Shown here: piece by piece, positions 24,395 to 34,975 of the stretch
Position numbering within the stretch: the stretch's first letter is position 1
Layout of the letters: every line of letters starts with the position of its first letter
Source of the DNA: Inonotus obliquus
Lineage: Eukaryota; Basidiomycota; Agaricomycetes; Hymenochaetales; Hymenochaetaceae
DNA: 64,000 bases
Direction of reading: 5' to 3'
Assembly (NCBI GenBank): GCA_032164295.1
Contig: JAJHTX010000006.1
Location: 2,170,001 to 2,234,000 of the forward strand
Notes under the pieces: generated by a model
The model's input: only the letters and a program-made list of their open reading frames with translations
Database searches by the model: none
What the model was told of the DNA's origin: nothing
Made by a program: the position numbers and the translations under genes

Positions 24395-25126
24395 ATGAGA
24401 ATGGTCAGTCACATCTCAAGCTCACATAACCATAACACATCAGCTGAATAACATTATAATACTCAATACCTATGCCGCCTAGGATAGTTAAAACAAGAAG
24501 AAGAATCCCCAGACGTCGAAGTTACATGGGAAGACCAACAACGTATCTGTACATTCTCGAAATTGAATACTCGATTACGTGCGTATGAGGAACGGATAAA
24601 GAGTCTTAAAGTGAGCTTGATCTTTGGAACTCCAATTGCGTTGCTTTGTGTTGCATTGTGTTGGATGGAAGCTGATGAATCATAATCGGTGATTGTATGT
24701 ATGTATAGGACGAGAAAGAGGTACTAGACGACCTTTCGATGGAATTAGAACTAGCAGATGAAGACCAACCCGTCTTGTACGTCCACCACTCCATCCTATC
24801 AATATCACACAACACATCTCACTCAAAATACATCTCTTTCATCCACATATCCATCTCAACGACCTTGAACCTTGAACCTCGAACCTCGAACCTCGAACCT
24901 CGAACCTCAACCTAATACAAAAACACAAACCAGATACCGCATCGGCGAAACCTTCATCAACCTCTCCCTCCCCCACGCTCTCAATCGCCTCGAACAAGAC
25001 ACCTCAGCACTCTCCCAAGAGATATCCAACCTGGGAGATAAAGCCGAACAATGCGAGAAGGAGATGAAAGAGCTTAAAGTCACGTTGTATTTGAAGTTTG
25101 GGTCTGCGATCAATTTGGACGAATGA
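24395..25126 (+). CDS. PFD4: Prefoldin subunit 4
   Basis: Exons: 24395-24403, 24488-24610, 24709-24776, 24934-25126 (393 nt, 130 residues). The first coding exon is only ATG AGA ATG. The spliced start MRMLKQEEESPDVEVTWEDQ runs into QQRICTFSKLNTRL, the prefoldin-4 signature. A first coiled-coil helix follows, then the beta-hairpin YRIGETFINLSLPHALNRLE, and the second helix ends ELKVTLYLKFGSAINLDE. Prefoldin is the hexameric cytosolic co-chaperone that hands nascent actin and tubulin to the chaperonin CCT; subunit 4 is a beta-type subunit (yeast Gim3). Intron 3 (157 nt) contains a heptamer repeat. The length is typical for the family. Confidence 0.95.
24863..24904. repeat. Heptamer repeat CCTYGAA x6 in PFD4 intron 3
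   Basis: Two copies of CCTTGAA are followed by four of CCTCGAA, with a decayed seventh copy. The array sits wholly inside an intron, which lengthens that intron to 157 nt. Confidence 0.9.
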
Positions 25127-25524
25127 TATGATACTTTTGTGACTTGGGTGGACTTACTTTGACTTGAAGGACCTTGAAGGAAATGGGTTGTACCGATCGT
25201 GGTGTACGTTTTCGAGACCGCGCGTTTTGCATTACAGTCGATGACGGGCGATATATTATGGACGTACATCTATCAATAAAAATGTTTGTATCAGTAATGT
25301 TCCTACAACATCGTTCCTCAGACTTTGTCCCATGATTCAATCTCAACGTACATCATTATTGCAGAGCGAGGAAAGCATGTACAGGATGGATGAAAGAAAA
25401 CACTGATATAGATACCAATTCCGATGAATGAATGGAGGACCAAAAAGCAGGTGTGGAATCATGAGCAAGCCCGTCGCAAGACCATGATCATGAAGGAGCG
25501 CAGAAAAACCATCATTCTACCAGA
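25127..25524. other. Convergent 3' intergenic region PFD4 / muskelin
   Basis: A 398-bp spacer lies between two convergent stop codons. It should contain both polyadenylation regions. No gene is seen. Confidence 0.5.
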
Positions 25525-28500
25525 CTACACCTCCTCATTCCCAAGTACGTCCAGTAAGCTCCCTTCAGGCTGCTTCGCTCGCCCCGTACGACCGATAAAA
25601 CGCAACAGACCCTCAAATACCTCTGTTCGTTGTGCGAATCGATCTCCACTTAATGACTTCCCTCCACGCAACGCCAGCTCGTACGGATCGTCTTCCTCAG
25701 CTGTTGCCCCTAGAGGAAATGTGGAAGATGCTCGACGGGACATGCGTGAGGTCTCAGAAGCATCGATCATAACAGTGTCCTCGTCAACTGTTTCCGGTAA
25801 TTCATTAGTCCACTCGCCAGATCCTGAGTTGCTTGACGATGGTGAACTTCCACCATCGCGGCGGTACCTAGATGCGGATGGTCGTTGTGGAGATGTAGGT
25901 GACAGAGGAACAGGAGGTTGAGCCAGAAGATGCGTGAGCAATGACCGGAAGATAGCTGATTCTTCGTTGTCTTCGTGGTTCACGACCGCAGAGACCGCAT
26001 TTTGTAAGAATGCGAGAGCAGCCACAGGCGCCGTGTCCTCGCACATCTCACGGAACCTGCACAATTAATAAATACCTTGGCAGACCATGACAATGAAAAC
26101 ATACTGTTGTCTTCGGATCTCGAAAGTCGCACGCCTGATAACTTCCTCTGGTGAGGGCCTACGCAAGGATTAGTTATCACAGATTGGAGGGGCCAATTCA
26201 ATAGGTAATCACCTTTCCAGTGTCATACTCCAGAAATCATCAAGTCGTTCTTCACCTGCACCGCCGCTCTGGTCATTCCTCAATTGTGCTGTTCCGCCAT
26301 GTAGATAGAAAGTTCGTGTAGTCGGATCATATACAACCTGACAAGCTCTCCGCGCAATAGGTTCTCCATCTTCCTCCGTCTCGGAATCCTCTTGTTTAGC
26401 CGCAGTTTCTTCATCCTTTTTCTCGTCATTACGTTGCCGTTTAGGTGACGGTTGTAGTCGCTGAGCACTTGAAGATGCTGATTTTCTCCAAGAGGCAGGT
26501 TCTACTGTTGGTACGCGTGTCCATGTCCCTGGTCGCGTATCATACCTGTATAAGGAGATAGGAAGTTTAGAAGGTGATTGCGTATGTCTCCTCGTTACAC
26601 CTGCGAATCTAGGAACATCATGAGAAAGGAAGATATCCCAGTCCGAATCTGCAGGTACTTACACGTAAATCTCCTTCAGCTCAGGATCGATCACCGCCCG
26701 TTGAGCGAAGCACGCTTCTGGTCCTCCAACGGCGGTGACATTCGCGAATAACTCCGTTAAAGTCCGAGAGTTGATATCAAACTCCCACATATCAGATAAA
26801 TAATCGTCCTTCTGGCCCGCGAATATGAAAAGTTTCTTATGATTCGGCTCAAACACCATCGAGTGACCTTTAAAAGAGGGGTAAGAGTGGAGCTACGACA
26901 TACAGCATATCCTGTACCGAAGCGAGCGGAGAAATTTCCCTCCGATGTCGTTGTCCTGTGGAAACATCATCTATTAGTCAACTCAAACCATCCCATCATT
27001 TTGACTGACTGTATTAGCGTCCATTTGTCCGATCTGAGGTCGTAACTGAACAATCCAGAGTATTTTGGTGTCTTCCATTCATCATCAACAACCCTACCTC
27101 CTTGGACATACAAGATTTGCGATTCAGAATCAAGTATCAGTTGATGGTCGTAAATTAACTTGGGTCCGCCTTTGATCTAACAAATAAAATTAGACACCCG
27201 ATTGTAATGATCAACAGTAGGTGGAGACGAACAGCTGTGTCGTAGTTCAGAAGTTCCCAGTTTCCTTGATCTATCCCGCGAGTTCTGTATCGGTACAATT
27301 CGGATAAATAGTCTTTTGTCGGCGTAGGTGCCTCACTTGCGCCCGGCTGCTGTGAAGGCGGGGAAGCACCAGAAGCTCCCGTCCCGACTCCTGTTGATCT
27401 TCTGTTACTCCAGGCACTTCGAACTTGACCAGTACCCTGGGCAGGCTCCGCCGGTGTCGGTGTTGCGGCTTCAGTACTTTGAGTGGTGCTAGAGGTCGCT
27501 GCTTTTTTGGCCTCTTGAAAATCGCTATCGCTCAGTCTACCCAGTACATAGATGCATCCGTTTTTCGGATCGAACACCATCTTATGACAGGCTCGTGGCG
27601 TTGGACCATTTTTCTCCTCGACGACACTATGAGTGAGTAAGCGCCAACGACCTTCCCGTACGTTGTATACCCAAAAGTCATCTAGACTACGCTGCCCGTC
27701 GTATCCCCCGAAAAGATAAATCATCCCATTCTCAACATCCATGCACATCGCATGTCCCCCGCGTCGGCCGGGGATGTCTCCATTAGCATCAGTCCCTCTG
27801 AGGCGCTTCCAACGAGCCCGTGGTGTGCATGTATGTATAAACTCGGAGAATAAACCTGAAGCGGAAAGGGAGTGTAGTTGCGCCTCGGAACTAGCCCAGT
27901 CTCCCCGAAGGACGAGCGTTTCATAGAGCTCAGAGACGAGCGGATGCTCAAGCTGAACTCCAGACCGTTCCTGCAGTTGCTTATAGGTACTGATATGTCT
28001 CCGTTGCCGGAGATGCTTCAGAATGTGTCGCATGGCGAGTGTTTCTCGATTCTATGCAAAGGACTTGGAAATGGTTCGACAAGCCCTAGAAAGGACTTAC
28101 GTTCTCAAAGGCATCCATGACTCTCCGCACATATGTCTCGTCTGTAACACCACTGAGCGCGACATACCAAATGGACGTGTTAAAGTTATGTCCATGCGCT
28201 CTTGAAAGTAATAGGTCATTTAGTGAAAGCGCGATGTTTCTGCATGACTCACGACAGGGACACTATCTTTACGAACTTCGAAGGAAACGGTAATTGATCC
28301 TTGCTCCTGTGTCGGAGAGGAAAAATTTCCGGTTTCGAATCGTTCTTCAACGACCCTTTGAGCACCTCCGTCAAGTAGTCTTTCGATAGTCCAACATGCA
28401 CTTCGAAGTCTTTCATGTTACATGGGTGAGCTGTGTCGGGATAGGTTTCATGAGCCCAGATTCACATAGTATTGATGAAACGAACCTTTGTGATACTGTA

Positions 28501-28983
28501 TCAGTACCAAGACTCCGTGAGTAACGCCATCAAATTCGCTGGATTCGAATAGACCTCACACCTTTCCGAAGGTGATGCTCTCTATAGAAACAGCGTTTTC
28601 AGCCCAGTAAGGAGATTATCAAGTGAATCAAATAAGTCCAAGTCGATACGATTGCCTTCGTAAACGTTCTCGCGTTTTTATGCTAGCGATAGTCAAGATA
28701 TCACCGCACCACACCACCACCGAAACCACCACCACCACAAACCAACAACTTTCACCGAACGATAATGAAGATGAAAAAGCTTACCTAATAAAGAAACACT
28801 TTCCAACTCAATCAATATCCACGACCTTCCATAAACCGAATTATCTTTCGCCGAGCTCCAACGACTAGTCTGATCGAGTGGCCTATCATACTTGATATTA
28901 TCCGCAACGTAACGACCACTATGTTCTGAACATCCTGAGATTTTGTACTTTACTTGTGTTGATTGAGGTTTTGAGTTTGTCAT
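25525..28983 (-). CDS. Muskelin-like protein (discoidin-like N-domain, LisH/CTLH region, kelch propeller)
   Basis: The start MTNSKPQSTQVKYKISGCSE lies at 28983 and the stop at 25525. Exons traced: 28983-28785, 28581-28562 (20 nt), 28495-28486 (10 nt), 28430-28253, 28200-28101, 28051-27233, 27176 onward, and further ones to the stop. The N-terminal muskelin domain has DQTSRWSS, ESITFGKYHKAHPCNMKDFEV and HNFNTSIWYVALSG. It is followed by MRHILKHLRQRRH...LEHPLVSELYETLVLRGDW (LisH/CTLH) and kelch repeats (MIYLFGGYDGQRSLDDFW, ACHKMVFD, IYDHQLILDS, GHSMVFEPN, TQRATID-like AQRAVIDPELKEIYV). The C-terminus has FREMCEDTAPVAALAFLQN and EVFEGLLRFIG. Muskelin is a substrate-side component of the GID/CTLH ubiquitin ligase in animals; fungal orthologues are presumed similar. 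Long Ser/Thr/Pro inserts interrupt two kelch repeats. Confidence 0.92.
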
Positions 28984-30023
28984 GAGATGTTCGATGCTCA
29001 AGTGGCCCAGTGGCCCAGTGGTCCAGAGGAAGACGAGAAAAGGTGTGATGGATGGATGGGATGGATGTGAGATGAGATGTGTGCGTGCCACACGCGTCTA
29101 ACGAGCGGCGATGACGAGTTCAGTGATGATCGACGCACGACGCGTCCCGAGCACGTGCCATATCCTCATTTGGACTCGCCTTCCAATCTTCACTCACTCA
29201 TCATTTCCTTCAAGTTCTTCACTAGCCAATACTATACTATGATATTCCCGCTCAACTTCAGTCTCGAGTGTCTCACATTCCTAAAATCCCACGGACGGAA
29301 TGAATACCCTATCTAGTTTCAACGTACCGACTTGGGCAGTGTGTCAATCTGCCATAATGCTCTGCTCTGTATTCCCCCAGTGATACATTATACATACAAC
29401 TTGAACAGAACACGGGGTTGTGTAATCCAACATATGAATTATTATACCTTCTCGCCGCTCGAGTCTCGGGAGCGCGTCGGATACCAAGTCGGGAATGTTG
29501 TATCTTGTATGAATTGACCAAGACAGACATACATCTCAGAGGTATTCCGTATTCGCTTACGCTTACATTTAAATCGATGAAGGACGGTGGACCCCAGCTC
29601 AATTCGACCTCGCACAGCAATCTAGTGTCGAATAATTTTCAAGTATCTGTTCCGATACGATAGCAGATCCTAAAAAATGTCTCAGGCTGCTCTGACCTTG
29701 AAGTTCTTGCTTGAACCTTTCGGTATCCTATCTCCTATCTTCTACCTCGGACCTGCTCTCACTGATTCACTGATTCTGGTTCACCCATATGCATGATGCA
29801 CCTCCTACTATATCTCCATAATCCCTATAATCCCCATAATCCCCATAATCTCCGAACCCACCGAACCCATCGAATAACCCCTGACATACGACAACCGCTT
29901 ACTTGCCTCAGGCTCTTTCAAAGTTTCAAAATGTTTTTGTTAAGATATAATACATAATACATAATTATCATGCTTTCATACTTTCATATTCTCGCTTCGC
30001 TTCGGTGAGCGATTCTTCCTTGT

Positions 30024-30051
30024 CCGTGAACCGTGAACCGTGAACCGTGAA
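30024..30051. repeat. Heptamer repeat CCGTGAA x4
   Basis: Four perfect head-to-tail copies of CCGTGAA lie in intergenic DNA. Confidence 0.9.
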
Positions 30052-30530
30052 CATCCAACCTCAACCCCTAATCCCCACTTCCTACTTCACACTTCCTACT
30101 TCCAAATGGAATAAAGATACGAGATGAGATGAGAAATGAGAAATGGCTTTATACGACCTTCGTATCTTACCTCAACTGATTAATTCTATCAGTACACATA
30201 GGCACAGGCTACCCTGTCAGTCTCAGTCCTTCCATCTTGGCCTTATCCCCAAAGCCAGAAGCCAGAAATGAGAAGTCAACACCCAAACAGAGTAAATTGA
30301 ACCAAATAGCAAGAGCAATAGCAAGAGCCATATGCATGATGCATGACCCCCTCTTTGTAATCCTTATCACAGTACTATGTAGTAAAAGATTGAAGAGTAA
30401 TCAAATTTCGAAAAGTGATCTAAATCTATCATCTATCATATATCATACATCATATGTCAGTCAGTCATCAATCAATCAACTTTGTACATATGCAACAAAT
30501 ATAATGAAGCAGTAAAGCACGGGGGGTTGA

Positions 30531-30562
30531 CTTTGAACTTTGAACTTTGAACTTTGAACTTT
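30531..30562. repeat. Heptamer repeat CTTTGAA x4
   Basis: Four perfect copies of CTTTGAA are followed by a degenerate copy (CTTTGGA). The array lies in intergenic DNA about 500 bp from the arrestin stop. Confidence 0.9.
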
Positions 30563-31070
30563 GGAAAATTTGAACTTTGATCGATCCAATAACCAGAAGT
30601 AGTGAAGCGAAGTGAAGATGAAGATGAAGATGAAGATGAAATGATGAAGTCTATTTCTAATGCGATGTATAATATGATATGATATGATACGATACGATAT
30701 GACAGGAACGATGACAGCAACGAAAACCGAAAACCGAAAAAAGAAAAAAGAAGCGATGTCTTAAATATTTCTTCCCATTCCCATCGATAGAAAATAAGAA
30801 GACAAAACACAACACACAAAAATAAAGGATGAAGGACAGGAATAAAGCAGAACACATTGATCGAGGAATCAAGGGATCGAGGGACCAAGGTATCGAGTCT
30901 GATAGTGATAATGTTACGGGAGAAGGCAGAGAAAGGAAGAGAGTACTATACGAGAGGGAGGAGGAGAGGGAGGAGAGGAAGGAAAAGAGGAAGGAAGGAT
31001 GATGCGTAGATGCGCCAGGGGAGCGAAGGAAGACAAGAACAAGCGCCGGGCTAAGATATCACTTCAGCGC

Positions 31071-34025
31071 CTATCTCACACGCTGAACCTCCCCTCTCGG
31101 TCGAACAAACAACGACACAAGATCCGTATCACTAAACGACCTCTGACCCTCAACCAAACTCCCCCCACTCCCCCTCTCCCCACTCCCACTCGTCGCACTC
31201 CCACTCCCACTCCCATGCACCTGAGCCTCCGAATCCTCATACGAAGGTAACCCCCTCAAAGATTCCAAAGGAGGAACAACACTCCCCGCTCCATGCGAAG
31301 CAGTAAAATAATCCGGTACCACACTCGTACTCATACTCCCACCACCACCACTACCTCCATTCGTACCAGTGAATACATCACTAGGAGTCCCAGGAGTAGT
31401 CAAACTCCCCAACGCACGCAAATCACCCACGCTCGCACTACCCGTCATCCCCACATTCCTCTGTGCACGTCCATGAGCATTCGCATGTGCATGAGCATTA
31501 GCCTGAGCATGCGCATACGTATTCTGAAAATGCTGCGCCAAAGCAGCAGTATGACTATTCACATGCCACGGAGCAGCAAAACTCGAAACCCTCGCCAAAG
31601 GCTTCATCGCCACACTAAACAACCCATGCGTCTGCCTACTCGCTGCGTTTGATGTGTGTATGTGTGTTTCGTCTGCGCGGGATATACCTGGAGGTGTCGG
31701 TGGGGTTGTTTGAGCTGATGGGAGAGATGGAAGAGATGGAAGAGGGAGAGTGGGATGTGTGTGAGTGTGATCACGTTCGGGACTAGGTGCGCGTGAGTTC
31801 GCTCGTGAGTTCGCCCGACTATGCAATCGAGCTCGACTAAACGGTCCCCAACCCCCACCGCCGCCGCCTCCATTACTACCCATCGGCGCATCACGCTCAT
31901 GTCGACTGTTAGGCCTCGTATTCGGTCGACTCGACTCCGAAGAAGACGAATCCGGCGGTGTGCCCCCCGTACTAAACTGTACATTCCTATTGCCCGAAGA
32001 CACAGGAATGTTCTGCGCCTGTGTTTGCGTCTGTACCCGTGAAAGCGGCGCAGTAAACGCAAACGGCGAAGTTGCAACACCAACGCCATCTTGTGTAAAC
32101 CCGGGGAAATCACTAAGAGGATGAGAAGCGCCTTCGTGTTGTGGAGTTGTAGTTCCAGAAGTAGTAAAAGCTGGATCGGAAGAGAAAGGAATATCAACTG
32201 CAACGCGATCCCGAACATGTGACGGATAACTCGGAAGTTGTATATCCTCTTCTTCAACCTGTGCCGCGTCGCCCCCACCGAACAGTAGTCTCCTCGTCGC
32301 ACGCGTAGCAGCACGCGCTTCTTCAAGAAGCGAATAGTCAAGAACGTGTATCGGGAGTGAACATCGCAATTCTGATGTATGTCCATCAAGGTTGGCAAGG
32401 AGGACGGACCAACGTATTCGGTAGGAAACAATGATGGGATCAAGGGAATGAGAAGGAGTGAGAGAAGGTGGAAGCGGGATGTTTATTGACGTCGTGATTT
32501 CCGAGTCGCTGTCATCCATCTCATCTTCGGCTTGAGCATTCGCCGCCGGCCCAACTCCACCAGAACCTGCTGACCCTGCCGAATCACGCGATCCGGACCT
32601 CGCAAGTACCATGCCTTCAAGAATAGGAGTCGAAGTACCCGATACGAACGCCGTCGCAAGTCCACTGGACAAACCCGATGGGCCCGAAAGATTCGACAAT
32701 ACAGTCTGTTGTCCCCCTTGCTCGCCCAACGTCCTCTGCAACGCACTGTGCAACTTCTTCCTCTGCTGTTCCTCCACAGACACCGCCTGACCATTAATAA
32801 TATCATGTTTCCTCGTCACAACATTCCTCGTCTTCTCCAAATGCCCAGCACCACGCGCAAGCGTCCTTATAGTCTCGCATAAATGCGTCGTAACACTCAA
32901 CACCCTCACGCCTTTCGCAAGAGGTGCAAATTTCAACAACGCCGTAAGTTCGTCTCCTGCAGCCCACGCCTTATGCGGAATCATCAGCGAATACATCACC
33001 TTCTCAGGCCATGTATTCTCAATCTCCAACGTCTGCTGATACTCAAGCGACTCTGGCGCAAACGTACGAAGAAGCGTTATCGGGATTGACGAGGTAAGGT
33101 TTGCGGCCAGACCCGGGCGGAATGCCGTTGCACGGAGTTTGTAGGAGATTGACGCGCCGCCATTGACGTATGTCGCCAGACTCGATGGGAGAGCGCCACC
33201 TAAACGTAACTCGAAAGGAAACAGATGCCGACCAGCCTTGAGCGTATGACTATGCTTCTTCTCCCCTTCGAGAAAAGTCCACTCATGACTGCATACCACA
33301 TATTGATTCGGAGAACTATTCAAAACATGTCTAATTACGAGAAAAGAAGTTTTTGATGTCAGAAATTAAGAACATATGATAACGGACAAAACGGACACGT
33401 ACGGGTCATGAGGATTACTCGGTACACGCGCTTTACCGCGAAAGACAAGTACGATCTGCTTAATTGACGTCGGTTCGGACAAGTGCAAGACGACATTGCC
33501 CGAAAGTAAGGTCGGCTCAACGTCCACACCCGTCCCACGTAAAGACAACTGATCACTCGCCACGGAGATATCAAGCGTCGGCGCATGAGGTTTCTCCCGT
33601 GGACTATGACCCTCGCTTCGAACGGGATGAGACGGATAAATCGTGGTCGGAGAAGTCGAAGTCGTAAATGAAGAAGAACCATGTTCACCCGCCGGACTTG
33701 GAGTGTGACCGGGAGCGGGACCAGAAAGAGAATGTAGAGCAGCGTGTAAAGCAGAAACGAGATGCTCCTCGTGTCCATGACCATGACCATTTCCACCATT
33801 CGTGTTAGCGCTCCCATTCCCACCACCGGTAGTAGTACTACTTGGCGCGTACGTGGACGCGGACGTGGCCGCCGCCGGTGTCATTACCAGATTCGAATTC
33901 GAATACGGCATAATATTATCGGGTTCTATACGGTTGAGCGTGAGCGTGGGTCGTGGTAGTCGTGAAGCTGTATCGCTCACTTGCAACGCACCGCCTCTCT
34001 GTTTCTTGTCCCCTGTCAAGCACAC
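31071..34025 (-). CDS. Alpha-arrestin (ART/Rod1-type trafficking adaptor)
   Basis: There are two exons, 34025-33403 and 33315-31071, joined in frame by an 87-nt intron (2868 nt, 955 residues). The arrestin N-domain begins near TLDISVASDQLSLRGTGVDV, with GNVVLHLSEPTSIKQIVLVF at the strand typical of ARTs. Exon 2 continues with SPNQYVVCSHEWTFLEG, LKAGRHLFPFEL and ISYKLRATAFRPG. The C-domain includes VMYSLMIPHKAWAAGDELTA and IIVSYRIRWSVLL-like strands (DPIIVSYRIRWSVLLANLDG). The last third is Ser/Thr/Pro/Gly-rich with Ala-His-Asn runs (AHAQANAHAHANAHGRAQ). Alpha-arrestins recruit Rsp5/Nedd4 ligases to nutrient transporters for endocytosis. Two PPxY-like cores are weak or absent in the part I read (LPSYPSHV, LPSYEDSE are LPxY variants). 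An alternative start at 33911 (MPYSNSN) would shorten the protein by 38 residues. Confidence 0.85.
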
Positions 34026-34975
34026 GTAGTTACGGACCGAACAGGCCAGATAAACGTTCCTCTTTTATCTGTATCTGTATCAAAGCCAAGAAGAGCACAA
34101 GAGCGCAGTAGGCCCCAAATCCGTTATAGCCGAAAGTAAAGCGCTAAAGACAAAGGCAAAGACAAAAGAGGTCTTAGGCCGACGTTGGCGCTGGGTTCGC
34201 CGGGTTCGATAGGTATGCGATATGTGGTACGACGTGCAAGTGATAATTGAGGAGAATGAAGACCTAAGTGGTGTTCGACCTTGGTGGGTCTCTATGCTTG
34301 ATGTCTGATGTCAGAGTATATGAGTACTTATGCACTATGGCACATAACGAAGCCGAGTATTGTTCTCAAGGTCCGTGGTCAGTGAGGACGACAACGACGG
34401 TAGAGGGTGAAGAGAGGAGGTGGGTGATATGAAAGAGGGAAGGCTGTTCATTGTGGCCATGCAGGGCAGTATTATATCTCTCAAAAATAATAAAGTGGAT
34501 GTGCTGTGAGGATACTAAGATAGGTTCCTCTACCAACGACCCTTCCAAACTCCCGGTTATCCCGACCCGGCATCCGAATATCCGGATCAACTCTCTTTCC
34601 TCTTTCCTACTTGCTCTCCTTCTCTACCCATCCAACACACAACTCATTTCTTATCACCCTCGTACTAAGATCTTTTTGTCTTTTGATGCTGATGCACTTG
34701 CAAGAGAAAAGGACGGAATGATACAGAACCATCTACAAAAACTCAGAGTGATTACATTCTGCCGAAACCACTCCGAGGACCAGTAACCAGTGAGAACGCA
34801 CCCGCTACTCCGTTAATAGTTCCTTCCTCCCTTCTTCCTTTAAATCACTAGTAGGGGGTAGAAGTAGAAGCTTTTCGGCATGTATCACCCTTTCATAAAA
34901 ACCAAACAAGGCAACAATCTATACACACTACTCTCAACTAAAACACACGCAGTCCATTAATCTAACTCTAACCCA
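34026..34975. other. Intergenic region, arrestin promoter side and lyase 3' side
   Basis: These 950 bp lie between two tandem minus-strand genes. Open frames up to 111 codons are present without recognisable content. It should hold the arrestin promoter (left) and the lyase terminator (right). Confidence 0.5.

Larger units (their letters stand above)
28984..31070. other. Repeat-rich gene-free region between muskelin and alpha-arrestin genes
   Basis: Nearly 2.1 kb carry no supported gene. The right part is full of short-period repeats: CCCCATAAT-type units near 29815-29850, CCGTGAA x4 at 30024-30051, CTTTGAA x4 at 30531-30558, GAAGAT units around 30614-30640 and ATGAT pentamers near 30670-30700. 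Open frames here are low-complexity. Muskelin's promoter lies at its left end and the arrestin 3' UTR at its right end. Confidence 0.6.

Noticed and set aside
29804..29880. Repeated CCCCATAAT-like units as a telomere or CRISPR-like array
   Set aside because: The units are imperfect and few, without spacers, and are a simple intergenic microsatellite. CRISPR is not expected in a fungal nucleus.
31604..32806. Long second-frame open frames (279 and 107 codons) inside the arrestin gene
   Set aside because: They are shadows of the 750-codon arrestin exon with Arg/Leu-biased composition. The arrestin frame carries the conserved motifs.
34195..34215. GGGTTCGATAGG as a tRNA B box
   Set aside because: No matching A box, acceptor stem or cloverleaf can be drawn around it.
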